DNA of 64,000 nt from Acidovorax defluvii (GTDB lineage: Bacteria; Pseudomonadota; Gammaproteobacteria; Burkholderiales; Burkholderiaceae_C): NCBI GenBank assembly GCA_003268905.1, contig QLTU01000011.1, forward strand, positions 1 through 64,000, in the 5' to 3' direction. Each line of letters opens with the position of its first letter. Within the stretch, counting starts at the first letter, position 1. Below the pieces are notes generated by a model, which had not been told where the DNA came from, ran no database searches, and worked only from the letters and a program-made list of their open reading frames with translations. This document shows positions 30,268 through 42,817 of this stretch, piece by piece. The translations under genes and the position numbers were made by a program.

Positions 30268-32472
30268 TTAGCGTGTGGGATGCTCCGCGAGTTGATTGCT
30301 TGTCCGGCTGCTTTCGGGCTTGCCCGCACGGCCCGCCTTGACCGGTTGTGTGGCCTGCGCCAGCAGGGGGGCGCACTGCGCATCGTCGTCGGCGCCCGGC
30401 ACTGTCACGGGCAGCAGCGCCAGCGCTGCCGGGGCCACCACTGCCGCCGCGATCGCCGCGCCTGCGCGCAGCAGCAGCGGGCCGGGTTCCACACCCACAT
30501 CGGGATTGGCAAAGCTGCCGCGCACATACAGCGGGGTGCGCAGCGAGAAGAACTTCCACTGCAGCGATTCAGGCTTGATGTGCAGGTTCAGGCGCTCCTG
30601 TGTCATATCGATGGTGCCGCTGGCGTCCACAATGGCCTCGTTGGTGCTGAGCTTGCCGGTGCGCACCGTGGCCACGCCTTCGCGCACGGCCAGGTCGGCC
30701 ACGGCGCAGCGCAATTGCACCTCTTTGTCGTTGCCAAACAGCTTGGCCACCACGACGCTGCCCACGTTGAGCGCGGCGCGGTTGAGCAGTTCGCGGCTCA
30801 GGGTGCCGTCGCGCACATACAGGCGGGCTTCGCCGCTGCTGGTGCCCAGCCATTGCGCCACCGATTTGCCCTTGCCGTTGAGTGCCATCGCGCCATCGAG
30901 CCGGCCCAGGCTTTTTTTGGTGAGCTCGACCTCGGGAAACAGCGAAGCCAGTCGTAGGTTTTGCACCCGCGTGTCCAGCCGCACGGTCAGCGGTTTGTTG
31001 CGGCTGTCCAGTACCACTTTTGACTCGATCTGGCCCTTGGCCACGCCGAAGTGCAGCGGGTCCAGGCGCAGCACGGCATCGCTGAGCAGGGCGTGCACGC
31101 TGAGGTCTTCCAGCGGCAGGCTGCCGGGCCGGATCACACGCTGCCCCGAGAATTTCAGGTCCATGTCCATGGCGTTCCAGCGGTCGGTGGCAAACGGGGC
31201 ATCGGGCAGTACTTTGCCGCTGCGGCCCGCGCTGGAGGTCGGTGTGGAGGCCGTGCCGAGCACGGGCCCCAGGTCCGCCAGGCGCAACTGCCGGGAGGTG
31301 ACGCTGCCCGACAGCTTGCCGCGCGGCGCTCCCGACGCAAAGCGCAGATGGCCATGCAGATCGCTCTGGCCCACGGTGCCGGTGAAATCGCGGTAGTCCC
31401 ACACCGCCCGGCCCGGCTGCAGGCTGCCTTGCAACCGGCCCCGGGTCTGGAAGGCGGGTGTGTTGGGCAGCACCAGACCGGTCAGCGCATACAGGTCGGC
31501 CATGCTGGCGCCCTTGAGCATCACCTGCAGGTCCATGCCCGACAGCGCGCCGGGGTTGGCCAGAATGCCTTCGACGGCGGTCTCCAGGCTGCCGGCTCTG
31601 GCGGTAAATTGCAGCGGGTAGTTCACCTCCTTGTTGCGCAGCGAGAGCACGGGGCCTGCCTTGCCCTCGCCCTCGATGCGGGCCTTGCCCAGCGTGCCTT
31701 TCAGGTCAAAGCGCACGCCATAGACCGGGGCCGCGGCTGGGCTGGCAGTTGAGGATGCGGTCGCCGAGGCGGGCATTGCCGGGCCTTCGGTTTCAGTGGC
31801 TGGTGCAGCTTCGTTGATGGTGTCGATGTGCGCGCTCAGGTTCAGGTCTCTGCCCGCATCCGCGTAGGCAAGCTGTCCCTTGCGCACCACCAGCCGGTCA
31901 ATGCTGACCGTCCAGCGCGGCGTGGTGTCGCCAGGAGCGCGCTGGGTCTCAAAGGTCCAGTTGTTGCGGCCGTCGCCGAGGCGGGCCAGGGCGATGTCGG
32001 GGCCGGTGAGTTCGAGGGTGTCGATGGCCACCTCGCGCGCCAGCAGGGGCAAGAGGCGCAGCGATGCGCGGGCCGTTTCGGCCCGGGCCATGGGCCGGGG
32101 CCCGGCTGCCTTGCCGGGGCGGGCAAAACCGGCTGGGTCTTGCATGACCAGCTGCGCCCCTTGCAGCGTGACACCAGGCACCCAGCGGCGCCAGCCATCG
32201 TCCAGCGTTTGTGGCCACTGCCAGGTGGCCGAGAGATCGCCTTCCACTGCAACATGGCGGCCTGTGGCGTCGCTCAGGGTCTGGTTCAGCCAGGGTTTTG
32301 CGCGGTTCCAGTCAAGCTGGGTGAGCACGATGCCGCCAATCACCAACAGCCCGACCAAGCCGCCTGCCAGGCCCAGCGCCAAGCGCTGCCCTCTAGCGCG
32401 TCGCGATGGCGTCACGGGCTTTGAGGGGGCCGATGCCGGAACGGTGTTGGTATCAGTCTGGGGTTCTGTCAT
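30268..32472 (-). CDS. AsmA family protein
   Basis: A 734-residue inner-membrane-anchored periplasmic protein of the AsmA/YhdP group, relatives of bridge-like lipid transport proteins involved in outer-membrane lipid balance. A polar N-terminus (Thr/Pro/Ser/Arg, about 1-28) precedes a single membrane anchor near residues 31-50 (LALGLAGGLVGLLVIGGIVL). The AsmA opening follows (GRHVAVEGDLSATWQWPQ). The C-terminal AsmA_2-like region contains TVRLDTRVQNLRLASLFPE and DGAMALNGKGKSVAQWLG. It is divergent from the RluA-family gene, 136 bases apart. Confidence 0.88.
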   Translation of the reverse strand: MTEPQTDTNTVPASAPSKPVTPSRRARGQRLALGLAGGLVGLLVIGGIVLTQLDWNRAKPWLNQTLSDATGRHVAVEGDLSATWQWPQTLDDGWRRWVPGVTLQGAQLVMQDPAGFARPGKAAGPRPMARAETARASLRLLPLLAREVAIDTLELTGPDIALARLGDGRNNWTFETQRAPGDTTPRWTVSIDRLVVRKGQLAYADAGRDLNLSAHIDTINEAAPATETEGPAMPASATASSTASPAAAPVYGVRFDLKGTLGKARIEGEGKAGPVLSLRNKEVNYPLQFTARAGSLETAVEGILANPGALSGMDLQVMLKGASMADLYALTGLVLPNTPAFQTRGRLQGSLQPGRAVWDYRDFTGTVGQSDLHGHLRFASGAPRGKLSGSVTSRQLRLADLGPVLGTASTPTSSAGRSGKVLPDAPFATDRWNAMDMDLKFSGQRVIRPGSLPLEDLSVHALLSDAVLRLDPLHFGVAKGQIESKVVLDSRNKPLTVRLDTRVQNLRLASLFPEVELTKKSLGRLDGAMALNGKGKSVAQWLGTSSGEARLYVRDGTLSRELLNRAALNVGSVVVAKLFGNDKEVQLRCAVADLAVREGVATVRTGKLSTNEAIVDASGTIDMTQERLNLHIKPESLQWKFFSLRTPLYVRGSFANPDVGVEPGPLLLRAGAAIAAAVVAPAALALLPVTVPGADDDAQCAPLLAQATQPVKAGRAGKPESSRTSNQLAEHPTR

Positions 32473-32608
32473 GGAGAAGCCATGCTAGCCCGCAGCGTGC
32501 GCTTTTTGGACGATCCCGCAGGATGAAAGGCGTATTGGCGCAGTTGTCCTACAGCCCCGGCACAGCACCGCGCGCCCTGCAGTTGGCGCGCCCTAAAATC
32601 CGCACGCC

Positions 32609-33514
32609 ATGCACAACCCTCGCCATGCCTTTGTCTTGCCCCTGCGCGACGGCGTGGGCCCCAGTTGCGTGGTGCTGCCTTCGCAAGGGCAGGGCAGCAT
32701 GCTGGATTTTCTGGCCCAGCGCCTGCCGGGCGTGCAGCGCAGCGAATGGCTGCAGCGCATGCAAGCGGGGGATGTGGTGGACGAGCGCGGTGTGGCCGTG
32801 TTGCCGCACCGGCCATTTGAAGGGGGCATTCGCCTGTATTACTACCGTCACCTGCAGGCTGAGTCCGCTCTGCCTTTTGCAGAAACGGTGCTTTACCAGG
32901 ACGAGCACCTGCTGGTGGCCGACAAGCCGCATTTCATGCCTGTGACGCCATCGGGGCGGTATCTGCAGCAAACGCTGCTGGTGCGCCTCAAGCGCCGCCT
33001 GGGGCTGCCCGAGCTGTCGCCCTTGCACCGCATCGACCGGGACACCGCCGGGCTGGTGCTTTTCTCGGTACAGCAGCGCACGCGTGGCGTTTACCAGGCG
33101 CTGTTTCGCGACCGCCAGATCACCAAGCACTACGACGCCGTTGCGCCCTGGCACGGCGATGTGCACTTTCCGCGAGACCACCGCAGCCGCCTGGAGGAAA
33201 GCCCACAGTTTTTTCGCATGCACGAAGTGCCCGGTGAGCCCAACAGCCACACCCACATGCAGGTGCTGCAGGTGGCTGGCGTGTGGGCGCTGTACCGCCT
33301 GTCGCCCATCACCGGCAAGCGCCACCAGTTGCGCGTGCACATGGCGGCGCTGGGGCTGCCGCTGCGCAACGACCCGTTCTACCCGGTGGTCAACGACCCG
33401 CCCGAGGGCGACTATTCGCGGCCGCTGCAGCTGCTGGCGCGGTCGCTGGAGTTTGTGGACCCGCTTACCACAGAGCCCCGGGTGTTTGAGAGCCAGCAAA
33501 GATTGATTTTGTAA
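32609..33514 (+). CDS. RluA-family pseudouridine synthase
   Basis: A 301-residue enzyme converting uridine to pseudouridine in rRNA or tRNA. The catalytic aspartate is in HRIDRDTAGLVLFS near residue 138; other family segments are YQDEHLLVADKP near 98 and ITGKRHQLRVHMAALGLPL near 232. A basic N-terminal extension of about 85 residues may be the RNA-binding part. The target cannot be assigned among RluA, RluC, RluD and TruC by eye. TAAAAT 9 bases before the ATG could be a -10 for a leaderless start. Confidence 0.9.
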   Translation: MHNPRHAFVLPLRDGVGPSCVVLPSQGQGSMLDFLAQRLPGVQRSEWLQRMQAGDVVDERGVAVLPHRPFEGGIRLYYYRHLQAESALPFAETVLYQDEHLLVADKPHFMPVTPSGRYLQQTLLVRLKRRLGLPELSPLHRIDRDTAGLVLFSVQQRTRGVYQALFRDRQITKHYDAVAPWHGDVHFPRDHRSRLEESPQFFRMHEVPGEPNSHTHMQVLQVAGVWALYRLSPITGKRHQLRVHMAALGLPLRNDPFYPVVNDPPEGDYSRPLQLLARSLEFVDPLTTEPRVFESQQRLIL

Positions 33515-33670
33515 GACTGCGGGTTTACCACTAGATGCAATTTTTGTGCATCTATTACACAAGTTTCTGACGCTGCAACAGGGTTTGTCTGCGGCGGTCC
33601 GTGTATGGACACCTGTCAATTGAACCGAAAACAAGCTTTGTGCAGATAACCCCGGAGCGGAAATAACCCC

Positions 33671-35758
33671 ATGAACCCCACGTCGACTAGCGCCCCCACA
33701 TCTGGGCCCAAGCCTGCGGCCCACCGCTCTGTAGCCTTCAAGCTGTCACTGGCTGCGTTGGTCAGCTTGCTGGTGGTCTTGCTGATCACCATGGGTATCG
33801 TCAGCGGCCTGCTCTGGAAAGATTTTGGCCGCATGTCTACCGAAGAGGTGAGCCGATATGCCGCACAGGTGCGCGCGCTGGTGCAAACCTTTGACGAGAC
33901 CGCGCAAGACCAGGCCCACCATGATTTCGCCATTTTCAAAGCCAATTTCCCGGGCAAGTTTGAAGTGGCCGAAGTGCCCGGGGCAGATGGCAAGGCCGAG
34001 GCCGTGCTGTCGTATGAGGGTGCGGCTCTCAACGGTGACTTCAATGTGGTGGACCAGTTTCTCAAAATCAGCGGGGGTGCCACGGCCACCATCTTTGCGC
34101 GCACGGGGGACGACTTCATCCGCGTGACGACCTCGGTCAAAAAGCAGGATGGTGAGCGTGCCTTCAAGACGTTGCTGGACCGCAACCACCCGGCCTATGC
34201 CCTGATGAATGAGGGCAAAACCTATGTCGGCCGTGCCAGCCTGTTTGGCCGCGAGTACATGTCCGTGTACGAGCCCATTCGTGAAGGCAACCGCACCATC
34301 GGGATTTTGTACATCGGCTCCGACATCGGCGCCATTCTGGGCAAGCTCGAAACCGTGATGGCAGCGCAAAAACTCTTCACCTCGGGTGCCGTGTATGCCG
34401 TCAACCTCTCGTCGGGCCCTGCGCGTGGCAGTGTCTTTGGCCTGCCCGGCGCCGGCAAATCGCTGAAGGTGGATGAAAAGGACGATGACGCCAAGACCTG
34501 GCTGGCTTCGCTGGCAGCCATCGAGCAGGCCGGCAATCTGGAGTCGAAGTGGTCACCACGCCGCAGTGCAGAGGGTGACCGCGCAACGCGCTTCGTGGCA
34601 ATAGAGCGTTACAAGCCCTGGTCCTGGGCCATCGTTGCCGAGGCACCCCTGACTGAAATGATGGGCGAGGCGCGCTATGTACTCACCTGGCTGTGGCTGG
34701 GTCTGGCCGTGGCGCTTGCGCTGCTGGCCGTGGTGCTGGTGGCGGCCACACGTCGGCTGGTGGGGTTGCCGGTGCAGCAGCTGAGCACGGCACTCGGTTA
34801 CCTGGCGCAGGGCGACCTCACACATGAAGTGTCTATCCGCTCCCGCGATGAAATCGGCTCTCTGGCCCAGGCCATGGAAGGGTTTCGCGTGCGCCTGGTG
34901 GAAAGCTTGGGCACGGTGCGCACCAGTGCCGACAGCGTGTCGGCCGCCAGCACCGAAATCGCATAAGGCAACCAGGACCTTTCTGGCCGCACCGAAAGCC
35001 AGGCCAGCGCGCTGGAGGAAACAGCCGCCAGCATGGAGCAACTGGGGGCCACCATTCGCCACAACGCCGACAGCGCCAGCCAGGCCAACCAGCTGGCCGT
35101 GGGCGCCAGCCGCGTGGCAGCGCAGGGCGGTGAAGTGGTGTCGCAGGTGGTGCACACCATGCACGACATCAACGCCAGCAGCCAAAAAATCGCCGACATC
35201 ATTGGTGTGATCGACGGCATTGCTTTCCAGACCAACATTCTGGCGCTCAACGCGGCCGTGGAGGCAGCCCGTGCGGGCGAGCAGGGCCGGGGCTTTGCCG
35301 TGGTGGCCACCGAAGTGCGCAATCTGGCGCAGCGCACCGCTGCCGAAGCCAAGGCCATCAAGGAGCTGATAGGGGCCAGCAGCAGCATGGTGCAGCAAGG
35401 ATCGGTGCTGGCCGATCAGGCGGGTACCACGATGCAGGAGGTGGTCGGTTCCATCCAGCGCGTGGCCGACATGGTGTCCGAGATCAGCGCCGCCAGCAAC
35501 GAACAGACTGCGGGCGTGGGCCAGGTGGGCGAGGCCGTCACGCAACTCGACCAGAGCACGCAACTCGAACAGAGCACGCAACAAAACGCCGCGCTGGTCG
35601 AAGAAATGGCGGCTGCTGCCAGCAGCCTGAGCGGACAGGCCGAGCAGATGGTGATGGCGATTGCGCGCTTCAACCTGGGCAACACAGGCGATTCGGGCCA
35701 GCGCACATTGCAATCGCCGGCCTCTGGCCGGGCAGGCAAGAAACGGCTGGGCGGCTGA
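33671..35758 (+). pseudogene. Methyl-accepting chemotaxis protein interrupted by one in-frame stop
   Basis: A single frame of 696 codons encodes a full chemoreceptor except for a TAA at 34964-34966. Upstream is a membrane span (about 20-45), a Cache_3-Cache_2-type periplasmic sensor (about 60-300), a second span (about 335-360) and a HAMP region. Downstream is the complete signalling domain with the hallmark hairpin tip ([25 protein letters not shown]). The stop sits where relatives have Gln in [19 protein letters not shown] to TAA would explain it. Without suppression the product is a 431-residue sensor stub unable to signal. An 18-base tandem duplication near 35541 adds six residues to the signalling coiled coil. 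Confidence 0.85.
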
Positions 35759-35873
35759 GCCAAAAGCCAGCCGGTGCGTGCCGCCGCACTCTGGTCTGTT
35801 GCACTTTTATGCAGCCCCCCGCGCCGCCCCATCGTGTGGCGGCGCGCACCCGGATTGCGCCGGTGCAGGCGCC

Positions 35874-35879
35874 TATAAT
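35874..35879 (+). promoter_or_regulatory. -10 element of the tRNA-Gly promoter
   Basis: A consensus TATAAT lies 10 bases before the mature tRNA 5' end. No consensus -35 is seen at the expected distance; TTGCGC at 35855 is too close (13-base spacer). Confidence 0.5.
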
Positions 35880-35889
35880 GCAAGGCTGT

Positions 35890-35963
35890 GCGGGTGTAGT
35901 TCAATGGTAGAACTTTTGCTTCCCAAGCAAATAGCGTGGGTTCGATTCCCATCACCCGCTCCA
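35890..35963 (+). tRNA. tRNA-Gly (anticodon CCC)
   Basis: Full cloverleaf: acceptor GCGGGTG pairs with CACCCGC, D-arm GTTC...GAAC, anticodon stem TTTGC/GCAAA with loop TTCCCAA giving anticodon CCC, T-arm GTGGG/CCCAT with TTCGATT loop. The discriminator is T and CCA is genome-encoded. It decodes GGG glycine codons. Confidence 0.95.
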
Positions 35964-35971
35964 GTCACCGC

Positions 35972-35988
35972 TTCAGCCTCTGGCTGAA
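35972..35988 (+). terminator. Hairpin just after tRNA-Gly
   Basis: TTCAGCC pairs perfectly with GGCTGAA around TCT, 8 bases after the tRNA CCA end. A pyrimidine-rich stretch follows some 20 bases later (CTCTTTCCTCTTG). It is plausible as the tRNA transcript end, but the T tract is weak. Confidence 0.35.
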
Positions 35989-36164
35989 CGCATTCAGCCT
36001 CTTTCCTCTTGTTGTTCTGGCTTGCCCCGCGTGCGTTGTGCGGGAGGCGGCATGTTTGCGCTCCTTTGCGCCATTGCAACCGGGCTGTTATTCAGGGGCG
36101 GGCGGAGCGCAAGGCACCAACGCCCCGTTTCACGCAGGGGTGGTGCTCTCCATGGTTTTAGGTG

Positions 36165-36220
36165 TTTTTGGCCTCTAGCGCTTTACCATAAATCGTTAGT
36201 AGCTATTGAAATAATAGCAA
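36165..36220 (-). repeat. AGCGCT-core dispersed repeat (reverse orientation)
   Basis: Reads GGCCTCTAGCGCTTTACCATAAATCGTTAGTAGC and then the arm GCTATTGAAATAATAGC, the reverse orientation of the 24.4 kb copy. The stem is partly degraded. It lies 15 bases beyond the gabD stop, in the position of a transcript end. Confidence 0.8.
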
Positions 36221-36235
36221 TTGACGCACGATCGT

Positions 36236-37726
36236 TCATTGCTTTTCCAGGATATCCCCCAGGCACAGGTACTTGATCTCGACGTAGTCGTCCATGCCGT
36301 GGTGCGAGCCCTCGCGGCCCAGGCCCGACTGTTTGACGCCGCCGAAGGGCACATGCTCGGTGGCCAGAATGCCCACATTGATGCCCACCATGCCGTATTC
36401 GAGCGCCTCGCCCACGCGGAAGATGCGGCCCACGTCACGGCTGTAGAAATAGCTCGCCAGCCCGAACTCGGTGTTGTTGGCCGCCGCAATGGCCTCCTGC
36501 TCGGTATTGAAGCGGAACACCGGGGCAAACGGGCCGAAGGTTTCTTCGCGTGCGCACAGCATGTCGGGCGTGGCGTTGGCCACCACCGTGGGCTCGAAGA
36601 ACTGGCCCGAGCCCATGCTTTGCAGGCGTTTGCCGCCGGCCACCACCACGCCGCCCTTGGCCACCGCGTCAACCACATGGCGCTGCACCTTTTCCAGTGC
36701 GGCCTCCTCGATCAGCGGGCCCTGGTTCACGCCGTCCTCAAAGCCGTTGCCCACCTTGGCGGTTTTGACCTTGGCGGCGAACTTGGCCACGAATTCGTCG
36801 TACACGCCTTCCTGCACATAAAAGCGGTTGGAGCACACGCAGGTCTGCCCGGCGTTGCGGTACTTGCTGGCAAAGGCGCCTTCCACGGCGCTGTCGATGT
36901 CGGCATCGTCAAACACGATGAAGGGAGCGTTGCCGCCGAGTTCGAGCGACATTTTCTTGACCGTGGGGGCCGACTGCGCCATGAGGATGCGGCCCACCTC
37001 GGTGCTGCCGGTGAAGCTGATGTGGCGCACCACGTCGCTGGCGCACAGCACCTTGCCGATGGCAATGGAGTTGGCGGCATCGGCCGAGAGGATGTTGAGC
37101 ACACCCGCCGGAATGCCCGCGCGCACCGCCAGCTCGGCGGCGGCCAGGGCGGTTAGTGGCGTCAGCTCTGCGGGCTTGATGACCACCGGGCAACCGGCGG
37201 CCAGCGCCGGGGCGACCTTGCGGGTGATCATGGCCAGCGGGAAATTCCAGGGCGTGATCGCTGCGCACACGCCGATGGGCTGCTTCAGGACCAAAAGGCG
37301 CCGGTTGTTGTCGAACTGGGGCAGCGTCTCGCCATTGACGCGCTTGGCTTCTTCCGCAAACCATTCCACAAAGCTGGCGCCGTAGGCCACTTCGCCTTTG
37401 GCCTCGGGCAGCGGCTTGCCCTGCTCGGCGGTCATGATGCGGCCCAGGTCGTCCTGATTCTGCATGAGCAGGTCGTACCACTTGCGCAGAATGATGCTGC
37501 GCTCCTTGGCGGTTTTGGTGCGCCAGGCCGGCCAGGCGGCGTTGGCGGCGGCAATGGCCGCCTCGGCGTCTGCTGGTCCCAGGTTGGCGACGTCGGCCAG
37601 TTTGGTGCCGGTGGCGGGGTCGTGCACATCAAAGCGGCTGGCACCGGCCACCCATTGCCCGTTGATGAGCGCGTCGGTCTTGAGCAGGGTCGGGTCTTTG
37701 ATCTGTGTAAGAGGCGAAGAGGACAT
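36236..37726 (-). CDS. gabD: NAD(P)-dependent succinate-semialdehyde dehydrogenase
   Basis: Oxidises succinate semialdehyde to succinate, linking 4-aminobutyrate breakdown to the TCA cycle. The 496 residues show the aldehyde dehydrogenase fold: TPWNFPLAMITRK near residue 160, the catalytic glutamate region LELGGNAPFIV near 265, the nucleophile Cys in GQTCVCSNR near 300, and EETFGPFAPVFRF near 395. The CVC pair matches GabD-type enzymes with a possible redox-switch disulfide. An in-frame ATG four codons upstream (37738) is an alternative start. No gabT or gabP lies nearby. Aldehyde specificity is inferred from overall similarity. Confidence 0.88.
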   Translation of the reverse strand: MSSSPLTQIKDPTLLKTDALINGQWVAGASRFDVHDPATGTKLADVANLGPADAEAAIAAANAAWPAWRTKTAKERSIILRKWYDLLMQNQDDLGRIMTAEQGKPLPEAKGEVAYGASFVEWFAEEAKRVNGETLPQFDNNRRLLVLKQPIGVCAAITPWNFPLAMITRKVAPALAAGCPVVIKPAELTPLTALAAAELAVRAGIPAGVLNILSADAANSIAIGKVLCASDVVRHISFTGSTEVGRILMAQSAPTVKKMSLELGGNAPFIVFDDADIDSAVEGAFASKYRNAGQTCVCSNRFYVQEGVYDEFVAKFAAKVKTAKVGNGFEDGVNQGPLIEEAALEKVQRHVVDAVAKGGVVVAGGKRLQSMGSGQFFEPTVVANATPDMLCAREETFGPFAPVFRFNTEQEAIAAANNTEFGLASYFYSRDVGRIFRVGEALEYGMVGINVGILATEHVPFGGVKQSGLGREGSHHGMDDYVEIKYLCLGDILEKQ

Positions 37727-37863
37727 GGCCGTGGGCATCCGGGTGAGTTGAGGGGTGAACGGGGTGGCTGGTGCCGAAATGCTGGCAAGCAGGCACAAAC
37801 GAGGCAAAAGAATAGCCTGTTCACAGCCCAGTGGCTGCGCCGATGGTGACAAGGTTGCAAACT

Positions 37864-37869
37864 TATAAT
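37864..37869 (+). promoter_or_regulatory. Candidate -10 of the alaS promoter
   Basis: A consensus TATAAT lies 66 bases before the alaS ATG, giving a leader of about 60 bases. No good -35 hexamer is visible at 16-18 bases upstream. Confidence 0.4.
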
Positions 37870-37935
37870 CGCCGGTTGGCCCACGCGTGCCAACCCTGTG
37901 CGGCATCGCCCCGTGCACAACCCAACGTACACACC

Positions 37936-40764
<2,829 letters not shown>

Positions 40765-40937
40765 CGGTCAGCGGCCATGCCCGCTGATCGTCAAAAAAAG
40801 GGGGGTGGTGGGACTTTGCCCAGCGCTATTTGCCTGCCACCCAATGCGATGCGGTGGACCTGGGTGCCATCGAACGGCTGCTGGACTCGAAAGCCATCCG
40901 CTGGATCGATGTGCGTCCGCAGGTCTTCACCAGGCTC

Positions 40938-41992
40938 TCAAAACAGCTCTACATCGTCGTTGGCCACCTTGGTTTTCAGCTGGCCGCTGGCGATGAGCTC
41001 ATCGTAAAAGCAGACCTGGTTGCGGCCGTTTTCCTTGGCGTAATAGAGCGCCTGGTCGGCCTGGCCCAGGATCTCTACCGGCGCGCCCCTGGATGTGCTG
41101 ACAAAGCCCAGGCTCACGGTCACCTGGCCCACCTGGGGAAACGGGTATTCCTGCACGGCAAGGCGAAAGCGGTTGAACACCTTGTGGGCCGTGGCCAGGC
41201 TGGTGGCGCGCAGCAGCACCACAAACTCTTCGCCGCCAAAGCGGAAAATGCGGTCGTGGCTGCGAAAGGAGCTGCGCAGGATGTTGGCAATCAGGATCAG
41301 CACCTCGTCGCCATACAGATGGCCAAAGCGGTCGTTGACTTGCTTGAAATGGTCCACGTCCACCACGGCCAGCCATTGCTCGACAGGGGGTTCGCAGCAC
41401 GATGCTTCTTCGTCAACCGCCAGGCCCGTTGTGGCCGGGCGCACGCGGCGGGCCAGGCTATCGGCGGTGCTGTGGGAAAACTGCTCGTCAAAGGTCTTGC
41501 GGTTGAGCAACCCCGTGAGGGCATCGCGTTCGCTGTAGTCCAGCAGGCTTTGGTAGTTCTGGTAAACGTGAAAAATGCCCTGGATCACATCGAGCTTGTG
41601 GGCCGAAAAGGGGCGCGACTGTGTGATCTCCAGGCAGGTGCTGACCTTGTCGTGCATCCACACGGGCAGCCACAGCGTGTAGCGCCCCTTGTCCATGCTG
41701 GCCGCGTGGCCCGGATTTCGCGTTTTTCGATGCACTGGCGCAGGGCCGGGTAGTTGTGCAGGGGCTCGCGCTGCGGGTCGCTGGCGGCTTCCGAGTCCGT
41801 GGAGACCAGGTCCCCATCCTGCACCCAGGTGCGCGGGCGCACGTGGGTGGCACCGTCGTCGGTGAACACTTCGAGGGCTCGCACTTCGGTGGTGGCACTG
41901 AGCTTTTGCAGGGTTGAAAGCACGGACACTTCGAGGCGCAAATGGTCTCGGTGGCCGGTCATCTCGACCAGGTTTTGCAAGATGGGCTTCAT
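40938..41992 (-). pseudogene. Diguanylate cyclase (GGDEF) with a frameshift
   Basis: Two overlapping minus-strand frames together make one protein. The upstream frame (ATG at 41992) gives a regular N-terminus (MKPILQNLVEMTGHRD...) that loses sense after CIEKREIRA. The downstream frame resumes with NPGHAASMDKGRYTLWLPVW and holds a complete GGDEF domain (ALTGLLNRKTFDEQF, VVDVDHFKQVND, active site RFGGEEF, inhibitory RxxD as RSHD five residues before it). The switch lies between 41694 and 41735, which includes a T5 run at 41723-41727; one missing base there restores the frame. The catalytic half could still be made from a GTG at 41735. The N-terminal region is probably a sensor; I cannot name it. 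Confidence 0.75.
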
Positions 41993-42049
41993 GAAGGAGC
42001 TGCGGCGCTGGTAGAGGTGAGCGGGAGTGAGCGAAAGCCTGTCTGGAGC

Positions 42050-42817
42050 TCAGTTGCGTCGCACGAAAACTACGTCCCAGACGCCGTGCCCCAGTCGCAT
42101 GCCACGGTTTTCAAATTTGGTCAAGGGACGGTAATCGGGTTGCGGAGCAAAGCCTTCGGCGGTGTTGGCGAGCATGGGTTCTGCGCCCAGCACCTGCAGC
42201 ATCTGATCGGCATAGGGTTGCCAGTCGGTGGCGCAGTGCAAATAGCCGCCGGGCTTGAGGCGCTCGGCCAGCTTGGCAACAAGGGGCGCCTGGATGAGGC
42301 GGCGCTTGTTGTGCTTCTTCTTGTGCCACGGGTCGGGAAAGAAGATGTGAATGCCGTCCAGGCAAGCGGACGGCAGCATGCTGTCGATCACCTCGACAGC
42401 GTCATGCTGCAGGATGCGGATATTGGTCAGGCCTTGCTCGCCAATGCGCTTGAGCAGCGCGCCCACGCCGGGCTCATGCACCTCGCAGCACAGGAAATTG
42501 TCGCCTGGGCGCACCCTGGCGATGTGGGCCGTGGCCTCACCCATGCCAAAGCCGATTTCGAGCACCAGCGGCGCGCTGCGGCCAAAGGCGGCGTCGGCAT
42601 CCAGCGGGGCCGCGGCATAGGGCAACACAAAGCGGGGCCCCAGGTCTTCGAAGGCCTTGGCCTGGCCCGTGGTGGTGCGGCCGGCGCGGCGCACAAAGCT
42701 TTTGATGGTTTTGGGGTAGGCCACGCCGGGGGGCGGTGTGCCGTCGGGGGCACCGGCGCCAGCGGATGAAGCGGCTGCAGGGTGCGCGGAGTCGGGAGAA
42801 ATGATCGGTTCTGTCAC
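42050..42817 (-). CDS. trmB: tRNA (guanine-N7)-methyltransferase
   Basis: Methylates G46 in the tRNA variable loop using SAM. The 255 residues show the class I methyltransferase motif [17 protein letters not shown] near residue 85, the Glu/His-containing [13 protein letters not shown], and the TrmB signature [15 protein letters not shown] near 158, plus TKFENRG near the C-terminus. The N-terminal 45 residues are a Pro/Ala-rich tail. The start is GTG at 42817, overlapping the gluQ stop by four bases (GTGA), so it is translationally coupled to gluQ. Confidence 0.93.
   Translation of the reverse strand: MTEPIISPDSAHPAAASSAGAGAPDGTPPPGVAYPKTIKSFVRRAGRTTTGQAKAFEDLGPRFVLPYAAAPLDADAAFGRSAPLVLEIGFGMGEATAHIARVRPGDNFLCCEVHEPGVGALLKRIGEQGLTNIRILQHDAVEVIDSMLPSACLDGIHIFFPDPWHKKKHNKRRLIQAPLVAKLAERLKPGGYLHCATDWQPYADQMLQVLGAEPMLANTAEGFAPQPDYRPLTKFENRGMRLGHGVWDVVFVRRN

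Noticed and set aside
35890-35963. Possible integration (attachment) site at the tRNA gene
   Set aside because: No integrase, direct repeat of the tRNA 3' end or foreign block lies on either side within the window.
35989-36164. Short ORFs between tRNA-Gly and the repeat near 36.2 kb
   Set aside because: No ribosome-binding site, no sensible composition, and they run into the repeat; treated as intergenic.
40788-40937. Plus-strand open stretch reading WDFAQRYLPATQCDAVDLG... that looks like a protein fragment
   Set aside because: It has no start codon, is short, and continues as the antisense frame of the GGDEF gene; chance open frames are common at this GC content.
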